The notes under the pieces are model-generated. The model saw nothing but the letters and a program-made list of their open reading frames with translations, searched no databases and had not been told where the DNA came from. A program made the translations under genes and the position numbers. 64,000 nucleotides of DNA from Zeus faber (taxonomy: Eukaryota > Chordata > Actinopteri > Zeiformes > Zeidae). Where the stretch lies: assembly GCA_960531495.1 (NCBI GenBank), contig OY482866.1, positions 5,047,918 to 5,111,917 on the forward strand. The letters are read 5' to 3'. Shown piece by piece: positions 11,544 to 20,559 of this stretch (position 1 is its first letter; the number at the start of each line of letters is the position of its first letter).

Positions 11544-12100
11544 TTTGTATGGAGTGAGAGAAAGAAGGCAGGTTTGCCTTGTTCAGTGTCCTTGCTTCGG
11601 TTGACGTGCAGAGGTAAACGTGCGTCTTCACACGAGAGCGACTACAAATGGGCCAACGCTTGAAGCTAACGCTTCAAGGGCAGGACCATAAATAGGTGAT
11701 AGAATACAGCTGCTCATGTGATTAGGGTTGCACCTGGCTAAGAGCACGCCCACATAAGAGAGGACTTACCTGAATAGGGGGTGTGTCTGGAACACAAGCG
11801 TGTTGGCAGATCAGCAAATAGCAGTGAAATGTGCAGAGTCAGACCAGTAGTCCAAGTTGCAATACTACAATACGAGCAGTGATACACTACACAGCAACCT
11901 CAGCACTAGAGCTCGACTCAGAGTTCAGTTTGTAGTGCAGGGTATTTATCCCTGTTCGGCGGAAGGAGGACACGCCCAGAAAGTTAGACAAAGGGTTTAC
12001 TGATTAGATAGAGTTGCTTGGCTCACACCCTTGCTGATGGCTGAACAATTAGCAGCAGATATGATGGTACTACCCTGAACCAGCGAGGACAAAGTAAGTG

Positions 12101-12335
12101 CCAAATAAGACTGAACCAGCAATAATAACAAGAAAAACAACAGCAAAAGGACAACAACAAACGACAACAATAAAATAGATTTAGTCAGTAATGTCAGATA
12201 TAATTCTTAGGAGATCTTTGTCCTACAAATTGTATTGCATTGAGGTAATTTTGTGATCCCTTTGCCTCAATTATATGATATCTTTTTATTAGTGCATTTC
12301 TCTTTTGTTTTGTTCCACTGGGAACAAAAGGAGGG
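12101..12335 (+). other. Probable internal 3' end of an LTR element, with polypurine tract
   Basis: No coding signal. It ends with the purine run AAAAGGAGGG (12326-12335) immediately before the TG of the LTR at 12336, as expected of a polypurine tract that primes plus-strand synthesis. Confidence 0.4.
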
Positions 12336-12760
12336 TGTGTGGTAGAAAAATGCTCATGAATGATATTACTTCACAACCAATTGATGTCTAAATGCTGAGG
12401 GGCATGTGTTTTGTTTGGTGATTACCTCAGGTCTTTATTGGGAAATCTCACATCACACAACTGGCACAACTGTTTTAATCCTTATCTGTGTTTTTCTAGC
12501 TCATAAAAGGACCACTTGTGTAAAAACTCAATTTATGCCTTCCCGGCACCACATATGTTTCATGTTTCTTTGTAAAAACAGTCCTCAGGTGTAACTGAAG
12601 GCAACAGCAAATCAAATGGCTGGTCTCAAGATCGGTCTAACTTTTTCTCTGCAAAAAAAGCTAGCTTCTTCAAATCTACAACTACGATATTCACTGTTTT
12701 TAAAGTGCATCTGAATCTTTCTCTTTATTCTGCGGAATAAATATCTTTAATACCCTCAGA
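12336..12760 (+). mobile_element. LTR (family A), 3' end truncated
   Basis: Starts TGTGTGGTAGAAAAATG after a polypurine tract and carries AATAAA in the block TTCTGCGGAATAAATATCTT (about 12729-12748). The same block is found on the minus strand in the LTRs at 27949-28510 and 32467-32821. The expected last part of the LTR is missing after about 12760, where AT-rich sequence begins. Confidence 0.6.
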
Positions 12761-13129
12761 TATGGAGCTCAGATATATATATAGTCCCTTCTGCACTCGT
12801 GCTGTGTGCTGGTTTGTCCATGGCAGTTGTCACGTGACCATGATTCATGAAAGTTTCACCAAAACATTTTGAATGGTTGACGTTTTTTATTCGTTTATGG
12901 AGTTATTTTCAATAAACACTGATGATAAATGTACATGTTAAATATGTGTCATGGAGTAGAGAACAATATGCATTATAATATAATGTCATTTTAAAAATAT
13001 ATATATGAAGTGAAATATTATACTATCACATCAACTTAAATAGCTGAAATGAATAATTAAATGAATGAACATTAAATTTTTATTTTACAGTTTATAAATA
13101 TATTTTATATAAAAACGTTTTTTTTATTT

Positions 13130-13161
<32 letters not shown>

Positions 13162-13390
13162 AGAATATAATTGATATTATTATTATGTATTAGCAGTGGA
13201 ATATGTTTATTATGAATAATAACTGTCAAGTATTATTATATTATAATTATTTAGATGATTCTCTGTACCGGCTCCACGTCACTGTTGAGCCACCAATGAG
13301 TGTTATTTTCTTTTGAATATGGATTTATTATGATTATTGTTTCTAAAATGCCAATTTTTCCATCGATAGTTGTCGAAGAAGTGCTCTCTA
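12761..13390. other. AT-rich sequence with short (AT)n runs
   Basis: Very AT-rich, with an (AT)n/TATATA run at about 13130-13162. No gene seen. Confidence 0.5.
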
Positions 13391-13400
13391 TGAGGGTGTG

Positions 13401-13420
13401 GGAGCCTCTGAAAAGAGCCT
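13401..13420 (-). promoter_or_regulatory. Relic histone mRNA 3' stem-loop
   Basis: The minus strand reads AGGCTCTTTTCAGAGGCTCC, which fits the replication-dependent histone stem-loop (six-base stem, four-base loop) except one stem mismatch. It lies about 7 bp outside the hAT insertion at 13435-15271. On the other side of that insertion is a histone H1-like C-terminal tail on the same strand. Without the transposon the spacing from coding end to stem-loop would be about 40 nt, normal for histone genes. Confidence 0.6.
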
Positions 13421-13434
13421 TTGTGGGTTCAACG

Positions 13435-15271
13435 CAGGGGTGGGCAAACTTTTTGGCTCAGGGGCCACATTGACTTTTAAAATTTGACAGGCGGGCCGGG
13501 TCAGCACAAGATGCAAACATATCAAACATAAAGAGAAAAAAAGCATGACAGTGTTAATACACTTACCTTTTAGTGGGAACGGTGTTGTTATTCACCCATT
13601 TTTGCCAGTGCATCCAAGTCTGGTGTTAATTTTGTTGTGGCAATTCTCAGAACAGATCTGAGGTGTTCATCACTCAACTGGGATCTGTGGGGTGCTTTGT
13701 TTGTGTTAATCACACTAAAAGTCTGTTCACACACATATGTAGAGCCAAACAACACCAGCATCCTCTGCGCCATCTTCTGGATGTTTGGAAATTTGGCTGC
13801 GCTTAATGAAGCATAAAACTCATCCAGTTTAAGAGAATTGAACTTCTCCTTTAAGACGGTGTCACATTGGAGATCAATCAGTTCCAACTGCAACTCCTGT
13901 GGCGCTGTTTCAGGGTCTTGTGAGAAGGGACATGACACCAGCTGAAGTGACTTTCCAATTTTTCCAAAATCAGAGAACCGACGGCAGAATTCTTCATGCA
14001 GGTCATCCAGTGATTTCCTGTATTTTTTCACATGTTGCGGGGCCTCTTTCAATGTAGCCAGTGTGGGGAAATGAGCCAATGACTTGTTTGACATTTGCTT
14101 TGAGAATAAACCTAGCTTGGTTTTGAAGGCTCTGACGTTTGTATGCATTTCATGCACAAACTGGTCTTTCCCTTGTAGCCTCACGTTCAGCAGAATTATG
14201 CAGTGTAGGAAAATGACCTCCTGCTAAGGGTTGTCCTCTTTCACCCTCTTCTGGATTCTTTTGAAAAGTCCGACGTTTTTTCCCGTCAGATTTGGCGATC
14301 CATCTGTGGTAACGTTGGCGAGCGTACTCCAAGGTAGCTTGTGCCTCTTAATGACCGCCGACACATTGCCATACAAGTCCTCTCCCCGTGTTTTCCCTTT
14401 TAGGGATTCCATGGCCAACAACTCCTCAGTTTTCTCAAAATTGTCATTAATCCCTCTGATAAAAATTAAAAGCGTAGCGGTGTCCTTTATGTCTGTACTT
14501 TCATCCAGTGCCAAAATATATAATGTAAATGACTCCGCTTTTTTGTTTAGCTTGCTAGCTAGGTCTTCGTCAATTAGTTCAACACGGCCAGTCACTGTCC
14601 TGCGTGATAAGCTAATTTTTTCAAACTTGTTCTTGCTCCCAGGACACAAGATACCTGCTGTCTCTACCATGCACTCTTTGAGAAACTCCCTTTCAGAGCA
14701 AGGCTTGCTGGCTTTTGCCAATTTGAATGCCAGCAAATAACTTGCCTTCGTGCTTGGTTCTTGGATGGGAGTTTGTCGGATAAAGGTGTTTTGCTGAGCT
14801 TGCAAGCCAGCTGCCAACCTCTGAGCGGTAGCCGTCCGATATGCGTTGATCGGTTGTTAGCGTTATTAGCATGCTTGGTAGAAAAGTGAGGGCTGATGTA
14901 TTCCTTTAAAACCGCCATCGTTTCTTGGCAATTAAGACATACAGCCTTTGACCAGACCTAGGTAAAAAACGTATTTAGTTGTCCATTACTTATTAAACAC
15001 TCGGCACTCACTGTGGACTTTTCTTTTCTTTGGCCCACTCATTGTTGCAGATGGGTTCAGAGTAGTAGCAGAGTAATAACAGAGAGTAGCTTGGGCTCCA
15101 CAAAATCAAGTCACTGCAGCTAATGCGGCACCTGGTGAAACGCCAGGCATTACAGGTCAAGGTGAAATCAATGCAGTCATAATTATGAATTCTGTACCAA
15201 TCTTTGGCGGGCCGGATAAAAAAGACCAACGGGCCGGATGTGGCCCGCGGGCCGTAATTTGCCCACCCCTG
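13435..15271 (-). mobile_element. hAT DNA transposon with 8-bp target duplication
   Basis: Termini are CAGGGGTGGGCAAA at 13435 and its complement ending at 15271 (14 identical bases, then divergence). Flanks are GTTCAACG (13427-13434) and GTCCAACG (15272-15279), an 8-bp target duplication with one mismatch, diagnostic of hAT. Inside, the minus strand encodes a decayed transposase (13588-14960). The subterminal regions are rich in GGGCC/GGCCC. Confidence 0.93.
13588..14960 (-). pseudogene. hAT transposase, frameshifted
   Basis: This enzyme would cut and paste the surrounding element. The reading runs through at least three pieces: 14664-14960 (CLNCQET, then MAVLKEYISPHFSTKHAN), 14224-14817 (ASYLLAFKLAKASKPCSE, LALDESTDIKDTATLLIF with the catalytic-core Asp, VTTDGSPNLTG), and 13588-14184, the C-terminal dimerisation region with FPNIQKMAQRMLVLFGSTYV, CEQTFSVI and QLSDEHLRSVLRIA. 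Frame changes occur near 14810 and 14150-14230. It resembles the hAT group from which GTF2IRD2- and ZBED-like host genes derive. Not functional as it stands. Confidence 0.88.
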
Positions 15272-15289
15272 GTCCAACGGGATGGAATG

Positions 15290-15372
15290 AATTTTTTTCT
15301 TCTTTGGAGCAGTCTTCTTGGCTGCTTTGGGCTTTGGGCTTTGGGCTGCTTTGGGCTTAGCGGCCTTAGCGG
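15290..15372 (-). pseudogene. Histone H1-like C-terminal tail relic
   Basis: The minus strand encodes a Lys/Ala/Pro-rich tail (TAKAAKPKAAQSPKPK, then AAKKTAPKKKK) as found at the C-terminus of linker histone H1, which binds linker DNA. No globular domain is present: upstream (above about 15375) the sequence changes to ERV env. The expected stop after the last lysines is not present; the frame runs on through the target-duplication site into the hAT element. The matching histone stem-loop lies beyond the insertion at 13401-13420. Lysine-rich low-complexity sequence can mimic H1, so the stem-loop is the main support. Confidence 0.6.
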
Positions 15373-15374
15373 TA

Positions 15375-15897
15375 CTCGGGATGGGATAAGGGGCCTGACA
15401 GAGCAATTGGATAAAACTAGTTTGATGACGTGGCAAAATCGAATGGCATTGGATATGTTGCTGGCTAAAGATGTTGGTGTTTGTAAGATGTTTGGCGATG
15501 TATGTTGTACTTTCATCCCAAACAACACCGCTCCTGACGGCAGCGTGACTAAAGCATTGGTTGGACTGACAGCATTGTCCGAGGAGATGACGGAACATGC
15601 AGGGATAGATAATCCATTCACCAAATGTCTAGAGAGCCTGTTTGGTAAATGGAGTGGCATGTTACAATCAATCCTTATATCATTAACAGTAATTATTGCA
15701 ATTATAGCTACGTGTGGTTGTTGTTGTATTCCATGCATTAGAGGGTTGTCTTAAAGACTCATAGAGAACGCCATGACTAAAACTATGCTGTACACACAAG
15801 TTCCTAATGATGCCAACAATGACAGTACAAATGCAAATTATGAATTTATGATCGAACACAATCAGGAGGATTTAATGATCTATTAATGATCTCAACG
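15375..15897 (+). pseudogene. ERV env transmembrane-subunit relic
   Basis: The plus strand reads the C-terminal half of a retroviral envelope TM subunit: a heptad-type segment, the CX6CC cysteine motif near 15482-15508 followed by TFIPNN, then a hydrophobic membrane span and a cysteine-rich CCCIPC motif near 15716-15740. A stop follows at about 15752; the same frame then continues as a short cytoplasmic-tail-like stretch to a second stop near 15885. The surface subunit and fusion peptide are absent; the 5' edge abuts the H1 relic. It resembles env genes of fish gamma/epsilon-type ERVs and the related TM at 49449-49950. Confidence 0.82.
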
Positions 15898-15959
15898 AAA
15901 GTTGACGCAAACCACACCAACAGAAATTATGACAATGACACAAAAGTTTAATTAGATAA

Positions 15960-16375
15960 CAAGTTTTGATGATGACGATGACATCCTCCGCTCGGTCTGA
16001 CGACTGGACAGTTGTAATCGGATGCTAAAGGCAATGCACGTGCCGTGGTATGTCGTCTGCAGCTCTCCATTCCCATAATACTCACTCCGTTATAAATGCA
16101 AAGGGTAGAGAAAAAAGAGATTTTGTGTCAATCAGTTTCCGATGAAAAGGGCATTGAAGTTCTGACTTGAAGGTTTTTGACCCCATTTTTGTGAATGTAG
16201 CTATCCGGATTTTAAGTCTGTTTTGAAAGAGAGGCTGTATTTCCGTAGTTGGATTGTCTGATTATTTTGCAAATTATTGTCACTGCTGGATTGCGTCTGA
16301 AGGCTTCAGTTCATGTTTTTCAGGTATCAGGACATATCCATATCCATATAATCAGGGTTACGGTTAGGGGTAGCC
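15960..16375 (+). repeat. Direct repeat unit, copy 1 (about 1.2 kb from copy 2)
   Basis: Shares most of its sequence with 17165-17545, including GACTGGACAGTTG, GGTAGAGAAAAAA, AGGGCATTGAAGTTCTGACT and GGATTTTAAGTCTG. It ends in a GGGTTACGGTTAGGGG stretch. No coding sign. It lies immediately left of the tRNA-Gly-like sequence. Confidence 0.8.
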
Positions 16376-16416
16376 ATTTACCGCAGCCTGGGAAGCCAAA
16401 AACCAGCTAGACATGA

Positions 16417-16486
16417 GCATTGGTGGTTCAGTGGAAGAATTGTAGCCTGCCATGCGGCAGGGCCAGTTTGATTCCCAGCCAATGCA
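16417..16486 (+). tRNA. tRNA-Gly(GCC)-like, probably a pseudogene
   Basis: Starts GCATTGGTGGTTCAGTGG and ends CCAATGCA, so the acceptor stem pairs well. The anticodon loop CTGCCAT gives GCC. It is 70 nt, one short of the usual 71, with changes in the variable/T-arm region (GGGCCAGTTTGATTCCC) that weaken the B box. No TTTT terminator follows directly; the first is about 10 nt downstream in CTGTTTTAAAG. Confidence 0.75.
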
Positions 16487-16514
16487 GTGCTGTTTTAAAG
16501 ACTGTGCCCATCGA

Positions 16515-17100
16515 AAGAGTGAAGTCATTCAACTTTGTGGCATGTAACAACTTCTAACGCTAAAGTCACTGTGGAGGATAGGCCAGGGAGCAGTAAGGTG
16601 AGGGATGTCCAAGTTACCTGCATGACTGCTTTGTTCATAATGCCAGTCATGCAAATGCTGGTGCAAAGCAGACATTTAGGATAACATCTACTTAAAGGGC
16701 TTGTCAGAAGTGAGATTTGAACCCACGCCTCCATTGGAGACTGCGACCTGAACGTAGTGCCTAAGACTGCTCAGCCATCCTGACAGTGAACTGCTGAAAT
16801 AAGGTGCAATCCATCCAAAACAAAACAAGTTGGATGTCGCATTCTACAATACTCATTCTAATTAACTGGACGAATACCGAAGAGAAAGTGAAATCCCCTC
16901 AGTGCTTGGACTCCTTTCAAATTTGTATTTCTGTTTCCAGCTCTTTCAGCGACTGCCAATACTTCCAGGACAGCCAAGATCCACAAAAGTAAATGTTTTC
17001 TTGTTCATGGCACCTTCTTGCATTCACTTTTGATTTGTGAATACTACAACCAAAAGAGGCATAATGTACAAAAAGAGTGCTGCTTTGACAAGTGGATCAG
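16515..17100 (-). repeat. tRNA-Leu cassette, copy 1 (inverted relative to 62725-63260)
   Basis: The homology with 62725-63260 (opposite strand) extends far beyond the tRNA on both sides. Examples are TAGATGTTATCCTAAAT with TCTGCTTTGCAC downstream, and GCATAATGTACAAAAAGAGTG with AACCAAAAGAGGCATAA upstream. The unit of about 550 bp was thus copied as a block, not as a short tRNA-derived SINE. The downstream edge (16515-16560) is also faintly matched at 29889-29935. Confidence 0.75.
16702..16784 (-). tRNA. tRNA-Leu(CAG)
   Basis: On the minus strand the 83-nt sequence begins GTCAGGATGGCTGAGCAG and ends CACTTCTGACA. The acceptor stem pairs, the anticodon loop TTCAGGT gives CAG, and the long class II variable arm typical of Leu is intact (TCTCCAATGGAGGCG). 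One mismatch lies in the anticodon stem. The B box is GGTTCAAATCT. No clear T-run follows within 20 nt. It may be a working gene or a recent pseudogene. Confidence 0.8.
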
Positions 17101-17117
17101 AAAATACCCAAAAAGAA

Positions 17118-17160
17118 ATGGGTTACGGTTATGGTTAGGTTAGGGTTAGGGTGAGGGCTA
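17118..17160 (+). repeat. Interstitial telomere-like GGGTTA block
   Basis: A run of TTAGGG-like units with errors (GGTTAGGTTAGGGTTAGGG). A second block lies at 17537-17572 and a short one near 16358-16372. Confidence 0.7.
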
Positions 17161-17164
17161 GAAA

Positions 17165-17545
17165 AAGTTATCTTGATGACGTCCTCCGCTTCATCCGATG
17201 ACTGGACAGTTGAAATCGGATGGTAAAGGCAATGCACGGGCCGGGGCAGGTCTTCAGCAGCTGTCCATTCCCATATTGCCCACTCAGTTATTCATGTAAA
17301 GGGTAGAGAAAAAATAGATTTTGTGTCCATCAGTTTCCGATGATAAGGGCATTGAAGTTCTGACTTGAAGGTTTTTGACCCCATTTTTGTGAATGTAGCT
17401 ATTCGGATTTTAAGTCTGATTTGAAAGAGAGGCTGTATTTCTGTGGTTGGATTGTCTCTGATGATTTTACAAATTATTTTCACAGCTGGATTGCGTCTGA
17501 ATGATGTATCAGGACTGTATCTGAACCTTTTTATCAGGGTTAGGG
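17165..17545 (+). repeat. Direct repeat unit, copy 2
   Basis: Second copy of the unit at 15960-16375, in the same orientation and about 1.2 kb away. It is followed directly by a telomere-like block at 17537-17572. The two copies bracket the tRNA-Gly/tRNA-Leu segment. Confidence 0.8.
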
Positions 17546-17630
17546 TTAGGTTAGGTTTAGGGTTAGGGCTAGTAAAAGTTATCTCGATGGTGCCTCCGCT
17601 TCGTCCGACAACTGGACAAGAATGAAAATA

Positions 17631-17704
17631 GTAGTCCGCAATATTTGAAACTACGCACCCCAACAGATTTCTAGTCCATCACCTTAAGCACTTGGCCACA
17701 GCAA
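17631..17704 (-). pseudogene. tRNA-Ser(AGA)-like pseudogene
   Basis: The minus strand reads GTGGCCAAGTGCTTAAGG then GATGGACTAGAAATC, a serine tRNA with anticodon AGA. It is 74 nt rather than about 82; part of the variable arm is missing and the T-arm is mutated. First member of tRNA-Ser array I. Confidence 0.7.
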
Positions 17705-18399
17705 CATAGTTTGCGGTTTTAGAGTGCAAGAATATTCCAATGAAATGAGGAAGAAGCTTTAATATGTAATTGACAGCTGGAGATATTTTAAGGACAAACG
17801 ACTGTAACAAATTCAAACATCAAGAAAAGGTCATTTTTGCCAAAGGTGGACAGGATCTGATTCCGCATGGGGACAATTGGATGGAAATCTAGCCCTGCCA
17901 TGACCACTCAACAACAACCACATTTTTTGTGGGGTTAAAATGCAAGGACATTTTGACCAAATCAGGAAGAAGCTGCAACAAGACAAAGTATTGGGTTATT
18001 GTTTTTTTTTGGGAGACAACATCGCAATAAATTAAGACATCATGGAAGCAAGGATATATTTGTGAATTGTAGTCGGCCCTGTAGTTCAACCTGTTGGGGG
18101 ACACCCCAATGGGTTTAGAGTCCATCGCCTTATCAACTCGGATGTTAAATACATGGCTAGTCCATTTAAAACGCCAGGAAATTCCGATCAAATGAGGAAG
18201 AGGCTCAAAAAATGTATTTGTCTTCTGGAGATATTTTCAGGAGACACTCAGCGCAATGAATTCAAACATAAATAATTGCAGAGGCTGCAAAAACATACTT
18301 AACTTTGAGATGTTTCCATCAGAATCTGGCACACAGAATTTCAAGACATTTAGAGTTAGAACAACCTCATGAATCGTAATCTGCAGGATTTGAACCCCC

Positions 18400-18790
18400 T
18401 AGGTGCTGCTGCTACCAGTCGAAAGAGGGCTGGTGCTGGGGCCGCCTGTTAGACCAGTGGTGGCTCCAGGGCACCTTTGGGCAGCCCTTCCCTGTCCCTT
18501 CCCTGTGCCGGAGCCCCACATTGGGCACCACTGTCACAGTTTCACCACCACGCGCCACCCAAGTGACGTGTTCAGGGACCTATGGCACAGATTACCTTTG
18601 GTTGATAGCACCAGTTTATTGTAGAGCTGAGGCTAGGCGGAACTAGCCAAGAGCAGATGAAACATGTCATGACACAGGGCTCCTATTGTGACTGAGTGTG
18701 TGGACGGGGTTTTTAAACCGGATGCTCGTTAGCCCAACCAATGAGCATCAGGTGTGGCTACTTAAACCATCCCATCCACAGAGATATTTC
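18400..18790 (-). mobile_element. LTR-element fragment with tRNA-Lys-like primer-binding site
   Basis: Within the tRNA-Ser array, 18511-18530 reads GAGCCCCACATTGGGCACCA, the 3' end of tRNA-Lys including CCA, with two G-to-A changes at CpG sites. The next bases after a one-base gap are TGTCACAG, a plausible LTR edge for a minus-strand element. The minus strand has a TTTAAAAA box near 18710. The outer LTR limit is unclear. Confidence 0.4.
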
Positions 18791-18848
18791 CAGGAGACAC
18801 TTGCGCAAAAATTCAAACATCATGAAAGCAGTGACATCCCTGATCATC

Positions 18849-18926
18849 GTAGTCAGCAGGGTTTTAATTTGCGCTGGGAAACCCCAATGGAGTTGTCCAC
18901 CGCCTTAACCACTTGGCCACGACTAC
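18849..18926 (-). pseudogene. tRNA-Ser-like pseudogene
   Basis: The minus strand starts GTAGTCGTGGCCAAGTGGTT and reads AAGGCGGTGGAC, good for a serine tRNA 5' half. The anticodon loop and T-arm are altered (ACTCC, AATTAAAACC). Confidence 0.65.
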
Positions 18927-19159
18927 ATATCGTGGTTTGAAAATGCAAGGAAATTCATATCAAATGAGGAAGAAGCTGCAAAATGATACTTGACTTTTGG
19001 ACATATTTTGAGAAAAAACTGGCACATAGAATAAAAATAGGTTCAGAGATAGGACAACAGTACAAATCGTAGTTGGAAGGATTTGAAATGACTCGGGGAC
19101 ACCCCATTGGATTTCTAGACCATCGCTTTAATCACTCACTTTAAAATAAAAGGAAATAG

Positions 19160-19465
19160 ACACTTTGTGTTGTTCACTCGTATTCCTGTATCTGAATTAC
19201 TGCATGGAGGTGTGGGGTAACGTGTACAAAAGCACATTACATTCATTCTGCATACAACAAAAAAGAGCTATAAGGATCGTTAACAATGTAGGATATTGTG
19301 ACCATACTAACACGCTGTATTTAAAAGTCACAGACTTTGAAGTTCATAGATCTGGTAGAATTTATTACTGCACAAATAAAGCAAGAAATAATTTACTTCT
19401 TGGTAACACCCAAAAATACTCTTTGATAGAGAGGGGAAACTCAACAAATAAGTCGTTAGCATAGC
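19160..19465 (+). mobile_element. LINE ORF2 C-terminal fragment
   Basis: The plus-strand frame (19165-19464) reads YLNYCMEVWGNVYKSTLHS then QQKRAIRIVNN, the post-RT region of CR1/jockey-type LINE polymerases. A homologous, longer fragment follows the second tRNA-Ser array at 59790-60330, so array and LINE tail were duplicated together. Confidence 0.7.
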
Positions 19466-19559
19466 GAAGGAAGTGAACCACGTCATGTCAGGCAAATATG
19501 ATTCTGAAGAGGCCTTCAATTGCATGTTCCTTGGGGTGTGTATATTTTGTCCTCAAAAT

Positions 19560-20405
19560 GTAAGTACTGTCATACTTTCATAATATCCCCTTTTGTGACG
19601 AAATGATCTTGAAAAATCTAGATCAGAGATGTCTTCTGCGCTCTGGTGGATCATCCGTGCACTGCAGAGACAGTAGAGGCTTTCAATCCTTAAACCAATA
19701 TTTCTTGACTTTATTTAACGATTGGTTTTGCAAGGAAGGCTTTGCTAAAATGTTATCGCCACAATAACAATTATATTGTGACTTATATTTCAAGATAAAT
19801 ATCTTCTGGTTTGGGGCAACTGATAATTGATTAACATCCCATAGCTTATTATTTTTAAGACTGTGTTGTGAAAATGTGTGTATCAAATGTGAAACACCAC
19901 ATATATAAGATAATGTATCTGTAAAACCCTCAATGGCGATTGTATTGCATTTCATGGTGCAATGTGCATTATGCCTACCAAAATGCCAATACATTGTTTT
20001 GATTAATTCACAAATTAAAGCTCTGCACAGGCAATCATTTCTCACATTTTTTCTGAGAAGAAAAAGTCTATATTACCCTAAACAATAACAGAAACTATGT
20101 TTTTGTCTCCCAAAATGAGGAACAAAAAAGGTTGCTGTTGAAAATAACCAAAGCATTTATTTTAAAATTTTGCCTGAGTAAAAAGATCTAAAATTGCATG
20201 ACAACATGCATGTGATCAATACATTACCAAAAATGACTGATATATCAAATATCTTCCATTCAGGCTAACTCTGCATTAACAGGGTTACGACATAATTTTC
20301 AGAATCACTTTTCATCATGGATTCTGCCAGCCAAATGTGATCAATTTAAATTGAATCCAGCATGGTTGGATAGACACTTATAATAGTGGATGATGAAGGG
20401 ATTAA
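19560..20405. other. No recognised gene
   Basis: AT-rich sequence; the 120-codon minus-strand frame at 19683-20045 shows no recognisable domain. Confidence 0.4.
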
Positions 20406-20408
20406 TGA

Positions 20409-20434
20409 TATATATATCTATATATATATATATA

Positions 20435-20514
<80 letters not shown>

Positions 20515-20552
20515 ATATATATATATATATATATCTATATATATATATATAG
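20409..20552. repeat. (TA)n microsatellite
   Basis: About 140 bp of almost pure TA with a few GATA/TCTA interruptions. It can fold on itself. Confidence 0.95.
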
Positions 20553-20559
20553 TAGTGCT

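Larger units (their letters stand above)
8480..12100 (-). mobile_element. L2/Maui-like LINE, nearly full length
   Basis: A minus-strand non-LTR retrotransposon. The 3' end (about 8480-8560) has the L2-type tail containing TTTAGCAGACGCTTTTATCC, which is shared among fish L2 LINEs and the SINEs that use them. The single large ORF carries an APE endonuclease followed by reverse transcriptase (8664-11543). From about 11544 to 12100 there is a GC-moderate 5' untranslated region; its upstream end is my estimate. The copy is young-looking: one frameshift and one late nonsense codon are the only lesions I found in over 950 codons. Confidence 0.9.
17631..19138 (-). repeat. tRNA-Ser-like tandem array I
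   Basis: Serine-tRNA-like sequences recur on the minus strand at about 17631-17704, 17850-17925 (badly decayed), 18069-18150 (anticodon mutated), 18365-18400 (partial), 18849-18926 and 19069-19138. Shared spacers include AAATGAGGAAGAAGCTGCAA, GGAGATATTTT and CAAACATCATGAAAGCA. Spacing is about 200-290 bp where uninterrupted. An LTR-like insert (18400-18790) splits one unit. None keeps all tRNA stems. Confidence 0.8.

Noticed and set aside
14231-14740. 169-codon plus-strand frame
   Set aside because: Antisense shadow of the hAT transposase.
15185-15754. A single 189-codon plus-strand gene
   Set aside because: It runs through three unrelated pieces: hAT terminus, antisense of the H1 tail, and ERV env. 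Only the last part is a real reading.
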